From NCBI RefSeq assembly GCF_000702625.1, contig NZ_JNIS01000001.1:1178001-1242000 (forward strand): a DNA stretch of 64,000 bases, given 5' to 3'. This document shows, in pieces, positions 1-8,415 of this stretch. The notes below the pieces were generated by a model. The model ran no database searches, was not told the DNA's origin, and saw nothing but the letters and a program-made list of their open reading frames with translations. The first letter of the stretch is position 1. Every line of letters starts with the position of its first letter. This DNA is from Exiguobacterium oxidotolerans JCM 12280 (GTDB lineage: Bacteria; Bacillota; Bacilli; Exiguobacteriales; Exiguobacteriaceae). Both the position numbers and the translations under genes were made by a program.

Positions 1-868
1 CGGATGGTAAAAGTGCTTTTACTGGATCCAACACAAAATCAAGTGTCGGCGCTAAATCTCCTGTTAACTCAAGGTTCGTAATCGCATCCACTAAGTCTTG
101 TAGTGCTTGTTGTACTACTTGCTGAACTGCCGTTTCAAGATGTTGTCCTAGTCCATCACTGAAATCAACAACGATCGTGCCATCAGCATTGACTGTCACC
201 GGGACCTGCCCATCGTAATCAAGCAAATCAGACAACGCTACGTCCAAATTATTGAGTGCAGCCAACGCGTCTTCTAGTTCATCTAGTCCATCAACATTTA
301 AAAGCGGGCTTGTCAGCGGGTTATCTAAAATTATGTCAATTTGAGTAACCAAGGTTCCGACAAGGCCATTGACACTCGTTGTTAATGGATCAAGTTGACC
401 TTTGAGCGTCGGCAAGTCTTCCAGTGTGATTGGCAATAGTTCTACGCTCACGTCAGCATTGCCGTTCGCCGTCATTTTGCCCGCGAGATCCGGAATATTA
501 AAGACGGCGACACGTTCTGGCGACAAAATTTCTGCATCGGCCAGTCCTCGGCCCGTTAAACCAAGAGCAAAATTATAATTATCTAATTGTTCTGTTAAAT
601 TCGCTCGGACTTGTACATCTGTCAATAATTGTACATCCGCTAGACTCACTCGATTTACTGGAGCAAGTGCTAATGAATTTTTAATCGATGAGGCAAATTG
701 CTGCTGTTGCGGCTGAAACTTTTTTTCAGCTGCTTCTGTCTTGGTGTAAGTAAATGAAATTGGGGATAATGCCAGTGAGGAAGCTGTGAGTAGTTTGATC
801 AAGCGCTTGGTGTGGTTTCTGTGGTGTCGGTTCATCTTCTTTCGGAAATCAGGCGTTTTCTTGTTCAT
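1..868 (-). CDS. Secreted cell-surface protein, C-terminus outside window (partial)
   Basis: An open frame of 289 codons runs off the left edge. The ATG at 868 follows AGGAG with a 7-base gap. The N-terminus has a long basic n-region (MNKKTPDFRKKMNRHHRN), a hydrophobic core (LIKLLTASSLALSPISF) and an alanine-rich site (TEAAEKK), so it looks like a Sec signal peptide of about 48 residues. The mature part is acidic, rich in Asn, Asp, Leu and Val, has almost no Cys, and contains repeats of short VDGLDELEDAL / LNNLDVAL type, as in beta-rich surface proteins of Gram-positives. No catalytic motif is visible and no family is firmly recognised; it could be a wall-anchored adhesin-like protein whose sorting signal lies beyond the window. 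Basis: signal peptide seen, function inferred. Confidence 0.6.
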   Translation of the reverse strand, partial: MNKKTPDFRKKMNRHHRNHTKRLIKLLTASSLALSPISFTYTKTEAAEKKFQPQQQQFASSIKNSLALAPVNRVSLADVQLLTDVQVRANLTEQLDNYNFALGLTGRGLADAEILSPERVAVFNIPDLAGKMTANGNADVSVELLPITLEDLPTLKGQLDPLTTSVNGLVGTLVTQIDIILDNPLTSPLLNVDGLDELEDALAALNNLDVALSDLLDYDGQVPVTVNADGTIVVDFSDGLGQHLETAVQQVVQQALQDLVDAITNLELTGDLAPTLDFVLDPVKALLPS

Positions 869-1141
869 TTGAACACTCCTTTTCTTTGAGAAAAATAACC
901 TTACACCCATTATTATGCAGGGTTTTACTAATAAAAAATACATTTTTTTTACAATTATAATAGAAGTATAGTACCTAATATCTAGTATTTTTAATGCTTA
1001 ATTACCTTTAAAAATATAAATTAAAGCCGTTTTTATTTTCAATATCTTAATTTATATTGTAATTTTATTTCATTACTTAATATCCCATAAAAATCCATAT
1101 TCATTTAAGAGCCTTTTATACCCATATAATTTCCATAAAAT
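869..1141. other. AT-rich leader/intergenic region
   Basis: About 270 bases of strongly AT-rich DNA lie between the secreted-protein start and the terminator at 1142. It presumably carries the promoter of the minus-strand secreted gene and a long untranslated leader. No convincing -35/-10 pair or operator stands out because the composition produces many weak matches. No ORF or RNA gene is seen. Confidence 0.5.
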
Positions 1142-1189
1142 AAAAAAAGGTCATCCTCGAGCTGATAGCTCGAAGATGACCTTTTTTAT
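1142..1189. terminator. Bidirectional intrinsic terminator
   Basis: A near-perfect stem, AAGGTCATCCTCGAGCT pairing with AGCTCGAAGATGACCTT around a 4-base loop, is flanked by A and T tracts on both sides. It ends the minus-strand gene at 1189-1512 and works in either direction. Confidence 0.9.
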
Positions 1190-1512
1190 TAGAAGGTAAT
1201 GTGTTGTTTACTCCACTTGATCGACTCTTTAAACTGTCGAACGAGATCTTCGGCTGGTGCGGTCAAAAAGTACGCTAGTCCATCGACTTTTTCTGACATT
1301 TGCTGAATGACAAGTCCATCTTCAATCAACTCTTGAAGTTGCTCTAAAATCTGACCGTGTGACTGATCGATTCGCTGTTCAATCTCACCAATCGTCAGCG
1401 CCCCATCCCGTAAAATGTAGATGACGCTCGACTTTAAGCTGTTCTCGAAATTATGCTGAAACTTTTGCAGGGCTAATAAATCGGCTTGTTCTTCTGTTTG
1501 ACGTTGATCCAT
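1189..1512 (-). CDS. Small winged-helix DNA-binding protein (hypothetical)
   Basis: A 107-residue protein. Residues about 28-75 (SSVIYILRDGALTIGEIEQRI ... LQELIEDGLV) read as a helix-turn-helix followed by a wing, the pattern of PadR/HxlR/ArsR-like small regulators. Residues 1-27 are an acidic/Gln-rich helix that could form a dimer. No Cys is present, so a thiol or metal sensor is unlikely. The start follows AGGGGT. It lies 73 bases downstream of the AI-2E-type transporter on the same strand and is followed by a strong terminator, so the two could be cotranscribed. The target is unknown. Confidence 0.55.
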   Translation of the reverse strand: MDQRQTEEQADLLALQKFQHNFENSLKSSVIYILRDGALTIGEIEQRIDQSHGQILEQLQELIEDGLVIQQMSEKVDGLAYFLTAPAEDLVRQFKESIKWSKQHITF

Positions 1513-1585
1513 CTGTCACTACCCCTTTCCTAACACATCAGACTGCTTCTTTAGTATGAAGGAACGACGTTAATAATTCAAAAAG

Positions 1586-2743
1586 TCATTCTTTTTTTGT
1601 GATGATGGTATCGAACGTCTTTTCCTCATCCGTGATGACCATCTTCTTTTGTGTCCGGAGATGGTAGAGACGTTGCAAGTTAAGAATGATGACTTTCATG
1701 ACGGCATAAAACGGAACGCCGAGTAAGACGCCGAAGAAGCCGGCGATGTTCCCTGCGACAAGCAGGACGATGATGATCGTCAACGGGTGAACATCAAGCG
1801 TTCTTCCTTGAACGAGCGGTGACATGATGTGCGAATCGATTTGTTGCGCGACCGTCATGACAATGATGGCGTAGACTGCAAGAATCGGATCCTGGATAAA
1901 ACCGACAATCAAAGCGGGAATGACTCCGATGACTGGTCCGAGAAACGGAATGATGTTCGTCAATGTCGCGAACATCGCTAACAAAATCGCATAGTCGATG
2001 CCGATGAAGAGATATCCGATGTAGGCGATGACACCAACACCGATACTGACGATGACCTGCCCCCGGATATAGCTCATGATCGTTTCATGGACATCTTCCA
2101 AGATTTTTTTCGTTTCTTTATGAAATTCAAACGGCATCATGTTAACCAAATTGCCTTTTAGCTTATGACCGTCTAACAACATATAAATCAACATGATCGG
2201 AATGATGATGATCGTGATGACGGTCGTCGTGATTAAGCTGACGAACCCACCGACCCCTGCTCCGACATTTTTTAAGAACGATGACGCATACTCGGAGAGA
2301 TTCGTCGAGAATTTATCGAACAAGTCGTCCGGTCCCCCGACGAAGCGAGAAAAGATGCTGCTGTTTTCAAGCTGACTCCGAACTTCGACGAGTTGGCGCT
2401 GAAATTCCGTCGCGAGGTTCGGGATCGAATTGACGAACTCACTGATTTGTTTCGATAAGGATGGACCGAAGATAAATCCAAGTGTCGTCATGATTCCAAT
2501 CAATCCGAACAAGACGACCATCACGGCCGGACGCCGACTCATCTTTTTCTCAAGCATCTCGACGAGCGGCAAAAGGACGTAATAGAGAATCCCCGCGATT
2601 GCAAGCGGCGGGACGACCATTTGCCCGAGTATGGCGAGTGGACGAAATAAAAAGGTCACGTGATTGCCGACCCAGACGATGACGAGTAGCGTCATGACCC
2701 ACCAGGCGCCACGATACCACTTGTTTTCAAACATTTTTTGCAT
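1586..2743 (-). CDS. AI-2E family transporter
   Basis: A 385-residue integral membrane protein with about eight hydrophobic segments, including two at the N-terminus, a soluble helical stretch (residues about 95-150), and a C-terminal block with the family's signature (NIIPFLGPVIGVIPALIVGF). Members of this family (formerly UPF0118; YtvI, YueF, TqsA) have been linked to export of small molecules and to Na+(Li+)/H+ antiport; the substrate cannot be told from sequence. The C-terminal tail is short and charged. The start is the ATG after GAGGAAGTG. It is divergent from the sensor kinase at 2974. Confidence 0.85.
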   Translation of the reverse strand: MQKMFENKWYRGAWWVMTLLVIVWVGNHVTFLFRPLAILGQMVVPPLAIAGILYYVLLPLVEMLEKKMSRRPAVMVVLFGLIGIMTTLGFIFGPSLSKQISEFVNSIPNLATEFQRQLVEVRSQLENSSIFSRFVGGPDDLFDKFSTNLSEYASSFLKNVGAGVGGFVSLITTTVITIIIIPIMLIYMLLDGHKLKGNLVNMMPFEFHKETKKILEDVHETIMSYIRGQVIVSIGVGVIAYIGYLFIGIDYAILLAMFATLTNIIPFLGPVIGVIPALIVGFIQDPILAVYAIIVMTVAQQIDSHIMSPLVQGRTLDVHPLTIIIVLLVAGNIAGFFGVLLGVPFYAVMKVIILNLQRLYHLRTQKKMVITDEEKTFDTIITKKE

Positions 2744-2886
2744 TCTGTCACTTCCTCATACGTAATAATGATAGCTTTCACTCAGTTAGTTTTCCTTTAT
2801 CTGACCGCTTCTAATCCTCCTGCAAAAAAATAAGCTGGACCGTCATCTAAATATAATATTTATTTTACATCTTTGCGTGTTAAAAT

Positions 2887-2915
2887 TTGATGACTGCTAA
2901 CAAGCAGAGTAAAAT
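2887..2915 (+). promoter_or_regulatory. SigA-type promoter for the sensor kinase
   Basis: TTGATG and TAAAAT are separated by exactly 17 bases, about 60 bases upstream of the kinase start. The match to -35/-10 consensus is 4/6 and 5/6. Inferred from sequence only. Confidence 0.55.
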
Positions 2916-2973
2916 TTAATGTATATCTTCAACCACTTACGTACATATACAAAAGAATATGGAGGATTCGAAC

Positions 2974-5520
2974 GTGAAATGGATTAATCAAAAGATTGGT
3001 CGCCAATTGATGTTTGCTTTTTACGCGGTCTTTATCGCACTCAGCATCACATCCGCTATCGTCTATACGTATACTGAACAAAAAATCAGTCAAACCGATG
3101 CGACATTCGATGACTTACGTGAACGAAGAACGAATGCGAACGCGTTGGCATACGAATGGTCCGCTGCACAGAGCAATGTAAAATCATACCTCTTGTTCGG
3201 AACCCCTGAAATGCTCAATGCTGTCAAAACAAACCAAGATGAAATTAACCGCTTGACGACCTGGTTCGAGCAAAACGCCATCTATACACAAGGCGATCAA
3301 TATGCAACTGCGACGAGAAACTTATATGACGATTATTTCGGTACTGCCGTCCCACTGTTACGTCAATATGTGGAACAAAAACAGAAAGGCTCGGTCGACG
3401 AACAGTTCGTTGATCCGAAAACGCTCGCTTCGCTTTCGAACGGGAGCGAATTATTCAATTCTGACGGGACGTTGAAAGGCTCAAACAGTCAAATTGACGG
3501 TGAAGCCGATACGGCTGGTATCGAAGCCTTGCTGACAAACTATTTAAACCTCATTCAGACTGAAGAAGATGAAGCAAAGGCCAGCCTGCTCAATGAAATG
3601 CGCATCGCCCAGTTCATTTGGCTGTCAAACCTGCTTGTCCTCGTCATCATTCTTGTCTTACTCGTCCGCCCGTTCATCAACCGGGTGACGAAACAAATTA
3701 ATTCGTTGTCTCGGGACAGTGCACATCTCGCAAGTGGTGAAGACGTCAAAGAACTTCCCTTACCGAAACGACGCGATGAATTACACACATTAACCGCGTC
3801 CTTCAATCAAATGGCAGCATCGATTGCGGATAATAAAGTCCATATGCTGGCGAAGAATGAAGAGTTGCAAGCCCAACAAGAGGAACTCGTTGCGCAGCAA
3901 GAAGAGCTACAGGCGCAACAGGAAGAACTCGAAGAAGCACTCGAAATCACGCTGCAAAGCGAACAACATCTAAAATACCGTAATGAATTGACGGAGACGC
4001 TTGCGTCCCGCGAAACATTGACGGCGTATCCGGAAATCATCGAGAAGCTCGTCTCAATCACCCACTCGGAAATCGGAGCCTTGCTGTTCCTCGATCAACA
4101 CGATGTCCGCTCGACGATTGAATACGGGATGACCCCTGATATGGTCGAACAATTGATCCACGAAGATCAATCGTTGTTCCATCGGGCGCGTGTCTTGAAA
4201 CGTCCGGTGCATTCGTCTAAACAGGTCGCACACGAAAGCCCGCTTCCGTATCCGTACTACATGTATGAAGTCGCCGTGCCGATTCTTGACCCGAACGAAG
4301 AAAAAATTATCGCCTGCATCTATCTCGTCCGGTACCGTGACGCCTTCACGCCGGAGCAGATGGGCGACATCCTTTCCTTCTCGCACCAGCTCTCACTTTC
4401 GTTGATGCGGATGGGGATTTACGAAAAAATGATTCATGAAAAGAACAAAACCGGACAACTGTTGAACTCGATTCGGGAAGCCGTCGTCTACATCGAACAT
4501 GAATCAGATGAATTGCTCGTCAACGAACCGTTGATGAAGTTGTTCCCGGAAATTCAGACGGAACATCAGGATGAAAGTAATCTCTCCTCGTTCCGTCAAG
4601 CAATGTCCGCCTTGTCTTCCATCATCGATGAAGCAGAACCGTTCGAACAATACATCGAACAGATCGTCGAGCAGAACTTGCCGAAGGATAGTCTCGTCGT
4701 CTCGATTCGCGCGCGCAGTGCCTATATCCAAATTTATGCCGAGAAGATTCAAATCAATAACGTTTGGGTCGGAACGATGCTCGTCTTACGGGATGTCACG
4801 AAAGAAACGGAGTCGGACCGGATGAAAGAAGAGTTCGTCTCGACCGTCTCGCACGAACTTCGGACACCCCTCTCGTCCATCTACGGTTTCACGGAGTTGA
4901 TGCTCAACAAATCGTTCGAAGAAGAGCGTCAGCTAAAGTACTTGCAGACGATTCACTCGGAAACAGGTCGCCTGACGACCCTCGTCAACGATTTCCTCGA
5001 CGTCCAGCGGATGGAATCGAGTGAGCAACGTTATCAGATGTCGACGTTCGACATCGTCGAACTCGCAAATGACGTGACCGACTTCTATGGTGCCTCGCAT
5101 ACGACACACACGTTAGCGTTCGCAGGCAACGGACCAATCATGATTGACGCCGATAGCGAAAAGATTAAACAGCTCTTAAACAACCTACTCAGTAACGCCA
5201 TCAAGTATTCTCCTGACGGCGGAACGGTTTCAATCGAAGTCCAGCACCAGGATGGTTTCGCTGAAATCAAGATTCACGACGAAGGAATGGGCATCCCGCA
5301 AGAAGCGATGTCGAAGTTGTTCGATAAGTTTTACCGGGTCGACAACTCAGAGACACGCAAAATCGGTGGAACGGGTCTCGGTCTATCGATTTGTAAAGAA
5401 ATCGTCAAACACCATAACGGAACGATTGATGTTGAATCGACCGTCGGTGTCGGCTCGACCTTTACGATTCGTTTTCCGGTCGCTGTCATTTCCACCATCT
5501 TGACGTACGAAACTGAATGA
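2974..5520 (+). CDS. Membrane sensor histidine kinase (HAMP-coiled coil-GAF-PAS-HisKA-HATPase)
   Basis: An 848-residue orphan kinase. The start is taken as GTG at 2974, because GGAGG at 2961-2965 overlaps the upstream in-frame ATG at 2959 and sits 8 bases before the GTG. Order: TM1 (about 8-30), an extracytoplasmic CHASE3-like helical region (about 31-215), TM2 (about 216-236), HAMP (about 237-290), a Gln/Glu heptad coiled coil (QQEELVAQQEELQAQQEEL), a GAF-like domain (about 340-490), a PAS-like domain (about 500-615), HisKA with phosphoacceptor His627 (SHELRTPLSS), and HATPase_c with N box (NNLLSNAIKYS), G1 (DEGMGIP) and G2 (GGTGLGLSI). All catalytic motifs are intact. No response regulator lies next to it, so its partner is encoded elsewhere. 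Confidence 0.9.
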   Translation: MKWINQKIGRQLMFAFYAVFIALSITSAIVYTYTEQKISQTDATFDDLRERRTNANALAYEWSAAQSNVKSYLLFGTPEMLNAVKTNQDEINRLTTWFEQNAIYTQGDQYATATRNLYDDYFGTAVPLLRQYVEQKQKGSVDEQFVDPKTLASLSNGSELFNSDGTLKGSNSQIDGEADTAGIEALLTNYLNLIQTEEDEAKASLLNEMRIAQFIWLSNLLVLVIILVLLVRPFINRVTKQINSLSRDSAHLASGEDVKELPLPKRRDELHTLTASFNQMAASIADNKVHMLAKNEELQAQQEELVAQQEELQAQQEELEEALEITLQSEQHLKYRNELTETLASRETLTAYPEIIEKLVSITHSEIGALLFLDQHDVRSTIEYGMTPDMVEQLIHEDQSLFHRARVLKRPVHSSKQVAHESPLPYPYYMYEVAVPILDPNEEKIIACIYLVRYRDAFTPEQMGDILSFSHQLSLSLMRMGIYEKMIHEKNKTGQLLNSIREAVVYIEHESDELLVNEPLMKLFPEIQTEHQDESNLSSFRQAMSALSSIIDEAEPFEQYIEQIVEQNLPKDSLVVSIRARSAYIQIYAEKIQINNVWVGTMLVLRDVTKETESDRMKEEFVSTVSHELRTPLSSIYGFTELMLNKSFEEERQLKYLQTIHSETGRLTTLVNDFLDVQRMESSEQRYQMSTFDIVELANDVTDFYGASHTTHTLAFAGNGPIMIDADSEKIKQLLNNLLSNAIKYSPDGGTVSIEVQHQDGFAEIKIHDEGMGIPQEAMSKLFDKFYRVDNSETRKIGGTGLGLSICKEIVKHHNGTIDVESTVGVGSTFTIRFPVAVISTILTYETE

Positions 5521-5527
5521 GTCTTTA

Positions 5528-5560
5528 CCCCCGTGTCCACTAAAGGCGCGGGGTTTTTTT
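5528..5560 (+). terminator. Intrinsic terminator of the sensor kinase
   Basis: CCCCCG and CGGGG pair around a 14-base loop and are followed by seven T residues, 8 bases after the kinase stop codon. Confidence 0.75.
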
Positions 5561-5702
5561 GCCCTGTTCATGTTCAGATTCCGTCAAGGACGGGTGAAAC
5601 GCGGGCTTCCAGTAAGAAGAACGCCGCTTACGTCGCGTTTAACATAAGGTTCTAAAAGGGAATAGCTAAAGCGACTCTACACATACAGGAGGAATCAGAC
5701 AG

Positions 5703-6563
5703 ATGCAACTTGGTTGGATAGGATTAGGTCATATGGGTGTCCCGATGGCGTTACGTCTTCGCCGCGCCGGACACCCGTTATACATCTATAACCGCACAGA
5801 AAGTAAGACAGCACCGCTCGTCGCGGAAGGGGCAACGTCGCTTCGCTCACCACGCGAACTGGTCGAACAGTCGGACATCATCTTCATCATGCTCGCAGAT
5901 GGAAAAGCGATCGATCATGTTCTTCACGAAACAAACGGGCTGCTCGCAAGCGACTTGACGGACAAAATCGTCGTCAACTTGAGTACGATTTCGTCCGAGG
6001 AATCAACACAGGCAGCGCAACTGATCGAACGCGCCGGTGCCGCCTATCTCGAGTCTCCCGTCTCTGGTTCAGTCGGTGTCGCAGAAGCCGGCCAGCTCGT
6101 CATGCTCGTCGGTGGTGACAAACAGACACTTGCGACATGTCGGCCGTATCTCGATGTTCTCGGTAAAGAAAGTATCCATTTCGGTGACCACGGAACAGGC
6201 AGCTCAGCAAAACTTGCCATCAACCTCCTGCTCGGTATCGTCGGTGAAGGACTTGCTGAAACGTTCCTGCTCGGAGAAGCGGCCGGGCTCGACAAAGAAA
6301 AACTCATCCAGATGATTTCCTTGTCCGGCATGAATACACCGCTCTTCCAAGGCAAACAGGACATGTACCGAACAGAAGAGTTCCCCCCTGCTTTCCCGCT
6401 TCGGTTGATGGCGAAGGATTTAGGGTTGATCACGGACGCCGCGAAACGGTACACGTTACGTTTACCGCTGGCAGAAGCAGCACATGAACAGTACGAACAG
6501 GCGAACACGGGAGACCAAGCCGATTTAGATATGGCAGCGGTCTACCTGAGCTTAAAAAAATGA
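5703..6563 (+). CDS. NAD(P)-dependent beta-hydroxyacid dehydrogenase (3-hydroxyisobutyrate dehydrogenase family)
   Basis: A 286-residue oxidoreductase. The N-terminus carries the Rossmann nucleotide-binding motif GLGHMG, followed by the substrate-binding stretch ESPVSGSVGVAEAG, the catalytic-lysine region GSSAKLAINLL (Lys about 170) and the C-terminal AKDLGL helix, all hallmarks of the family. The family reduces or oxidises small beta-hydroxyacids or semialdehydes (3-hydroxyisobutyrate, tartronate or succinic semialdehyde, glyoxylate); the exact substrate cannot be read from the sequence. An AGGAGG ribosome site sits 8 bases upstream. It is monocistronic, flanked by terminators on both sides. 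Confidence 0.88.
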   Translation: MQLGWIGLGHMGVPMALRLRRAGHPLYIYNRTESKTAPLVAEGATSLRSPRELVEQSDIIFIMLADGKAIDHVLHETNGLLASDLTDKIVVNLSTISSEESTQAAQLIERAGAAYLESPVSGSVGVAEAGQLVMLVGGDKQTLATCRPYLDVLGKESIHFGDHGTGSSAKLAINLLLGIVGEGLAETFLLGEAAGLDKEKLIQMISLSGMNTPLFQGKQDMYRTEEFPPAFPLRLMAKDLGLITDAAKRYTLRLPLAEAAHEQYEQANTGDQADLDMAAVYLSLKK

Positions 6564-6569
6564 CTCCAT

Positions 6570-6613
6570 CAGAAAGCCGCGCCTTCCAGATTCCGGAATG
6601 CGCGGCTTTTGGC
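6570..6613. terminator. Bidirectional intrinsic terminator
   Basis: AAGCCGCGC pairs with GCGCGGCTT, with A-rich DNA on one side and TTTT on the other. It separates the converging dehydrogenase and the flhO-flhP transcript. Confidence 0.85.
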
Positions 6614-6620
6614 AGACTCG

Positions 6621-7403
6621 TTATTTGAGTGATGTGACGATTCCCATCATCTGATCGGTCGTCATCAAAGCTTTCGAATTAAACTGATAGGCGCGTTGAA
6701 TTTGCGTCAAGTTCGTCATTTCCGTCCCCATGTCGACGTTCGAGGATTCGAGCGTCCCGACCGTCAACGGGTTCCCTTGAGCATTTTGATATTGTCCGGT
6801 CGCCGTATAGAGTCCACCGCCGACATCCGTCAACTCGCCATGGTTCGGAATATCCGCGACACCGATGCGGGCAAGGACACGACGTTCTCCGTTGAGGACA
6901 CCTGTGATATTGCCATCTTTGTTCAGCTCAATCGCCGTCGCATTTTTCGGTAAGGTGATGGCATCGTTCGCTTGATTGATGACGGAGCGTCCCGCATCAT
7001 CTGTCAACAACATCTGTCCGTTGCCTTGCGGTGATAACTCAAAGTTGCCGTCCCGCGTGAATTTCGTCACGCCGTCTGCATCGATGACACCAAAGAAGTG
7101 ATGCGGATTACCGAGTGCCGCATCTAAATTTCGTCCGGTCGTTTGAAAAGCACCGACGGTAAAACGTGTCGCTTCGTTCGCGACATACCCACCGACACCA
7201 AGACGAAGATCGACCGGCGTCGTCAAAGGACCTGTTTCTAAGCCGCCCGGTGTGTTGCTGATGTTGCGGACGAGTAACTCATTGAACTGCGCATCACGAC
7301 GCTTGTAGCCGTTCGTGTTCGCATTCGCGAGATTATGCCCGGTCGTATCGAGTTGTTTTTGTAATTGAGCCATCGTACTGGCTGATGTATAAAGTGATTG
7401 CAT
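6621..7403 (-). CDS. flhP: Flagellar hook-basal body rod protein (FlhP/FlgG type)
   Basis: A 260-residue distal-rod-type protein. The N-terminus has the rod signature (TTGHNLANANTNGYKRR) and the C-terminus the paired helix (LESSNVDMGTEMTNLTQIQRAYQFNSKAL), the two halves that form the coiled coil in flagellar axial proteins. The middle is a beta-rich FlgG-like region. It has no signal peptide, as expected for substrates of the flagellar type III export apparatus. It lies 15 bases downstream of its paralogue flhO, in the same order as B. subtilis flhO-flhP; there the pair follows mbl, while here mbl is 11 kb away. The split between FlgF, FlgG and FlhP naming is uncertain. Confidence 0.85.
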   Translation of the reverse strand: MQSLYTSASTMAQLQKQLDTTGHNLANANTNGYKRRDAQFNELLVRNISNTPGGLETGPLTTPVDLRLGVGGYVANEATRFTVGAFQTTGRNLDAALGNPHHFFGVIDADGVTKFTRDGNFELSPQGNGQMLLTDDAGRSVINQANDAITLPKNATAIELNKDGNITGVLNGERRVLARIGVADIPNHGELTDVGGGLYTATGQYQNAQGNPLTVGTLESSNVDMGTEMTNLTQIQRAYQFNSKALMTTDQMMGIVTSLK

Positions 7404-7418
7404 GACTTCCTCCTCCGA

Positions 7419-8207
7419 TTAACGCACGCGACCGATTTCAGAAACAGCTTTTTCAGCCGTCCGGTCGTAAGCTTGAATGACTTTTTGATTGGCTTCGAAC
7501 TGACGAAGTCCACTGTTCATCTCAGCCATCGTCTGCTCGATTTCGACGTTCCCGAGTTCGAGCACGCCTTGGTCGACTTTGACGTCTCCCGCCGCAAGTG
7601 CTGCCGGAGAGCGGAATAAACCGTTGCCTGTCCGCTCCAGTGTCTCCGGTTGATCGGTTACGACAAGTCCAAGGTTTCCGATCGCTTGCCCGTTTCCGTC
7701 CGTCACCGCTCCGTCTGCGCTGACAACGAAGTCTTCATTGACGACGTTGAGCGCCTGACCGTTTGCATCAAGGACGAGATCATTTTCTGTCGTCCGGAGC
7801 AAACCATCCTGCCCGACGGCAAATTGACCGTTCGTCGTGTAAAGCGTCTCTTCCCCACCTGTCAGCGGATCCGTATGTAAGACGGTAAAGAGGGCGGATC
7901 CGTCCCGTGAACTGATTTGGAGATCCGTCGCGTTGCCCGTTTCCGTAATCGAACCGAGGGCAAAGTTCGGCGTCGCTGCCTGCATGAAGACACCTGTCGC
8001 GAGCGTGCCGACCGTCCCTCTTGATTGAATTCCCGTCCGTTCATTGACGCCTGATTGTTGAATCATCATCTCCGGAAACGTCCGGAGCGATGCTTGATCG
8101 GCGCGGAAGCCAGGCGTCCGCGCATTGGCCAGGTTGTTACTTAACATTTCTTGTTGCCGCTGTAACGCCTGCATCGCACCAGACGCCGTGTACATTCCTC
8201 GTAACAT
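7419..8207 (-). CDS. flhO: Flagellar hook-basal body rod protein (FlhO/FlgF type)
   Basis: A 262-residue rod protein. The start is placed at ATG 8207 (MLRGMYTASGAMQ) because AGGAG lies 10 bases upstream and this matches the usual N-terminus of the family; an in-frame ATG at 8240 would add 11 residues. It has the N-terminal rod motif (MLSNNLANARTPGFR) and the C-terminal helix (LELGNVEIEQTMAEMNSGLR). It is the first gene of a two-gene operon with flhP and follows a SigD-like promoter. It is exported through the flagellar apparatus and builds the rod in the periplasm-equivalent space. Confidence 0.85.
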   Translation of the reverse strand: MLRGMYTASGAMQALQRQQEMLSNNLANARTPGFRADQASLRTFPEMMIQQSGVNERTGIQSRGTVGTLATGVFMQAATPNFALGSITETGNATDLQISSRDGSALFTVLHTDPLTGGEETLYTTNGQFAVGQDGLLRTTENDLVLDANGQALNVVNEDFVVSADGAVTDGNGQAIGNLGLVVTDQPETLERTGNGLFRSPAALAAGDVKVDQGVLELGNVEIEQTMAEMNSGLRQFEANQKVIQAYDRTAEKAVSEIGRVR

Positions 8208-8256
8208 ATGTTTTTGTCTCCTCATTGACTTAATGTTCAATTCTCTTATGTTTAGT

Positions 8257-8282
8257 ATATCGGTCAGGTTCTGTTGAATTAT
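8257..8282 (-). promoter_or_regulatory. SigD-like (flagellar sigma) promoter of flhO-flhP
   Basis: Read on the minus strand, ACCGATAT matches 7 of 8 bases of the SigD -10 element GCCGATAT. A weak -35 (ATAA for TAAA) lies 14 bases upstream, one short of the usual 15. The -10 is about 50 bases from the flhO start. Inferred from sequence. Confidence 0.6.
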
Positions 8283-8378
8283 GAGTTTTTTTCAAAAAAA
8301 GGGAATGAGAAAAATAGTTGAACCGAAAGTCCTAGCTCTTGATTGAAATATTTCGGAGTAAAAAATTCCAAAAATTGT

Positions 8379-8384
8379 TATAAT
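8379..8384 (+). promoter_or_regulatory. TATAAT -10 element upstream of the GGDEF/EAL protein
   Basis: A perfect TATAAT overlaps an in-frame ATG at 8383, which argues that translation starts downstream at 8416. No good -35 lies 17 bases upstream, so activator or extended -10 dependence is possible. Confidence 0.5.
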
Positions 8385-8415
8385 GAATGATAGACATTTT
8401 AATCGAGGTGACGAG

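Noticed and set aside
5575-5660. Possible structured RNA before the dehydrogenase
   Set aside because: Only a loose AAACGCG/CGCGTTT pairing is seen; nothing matches a known family.
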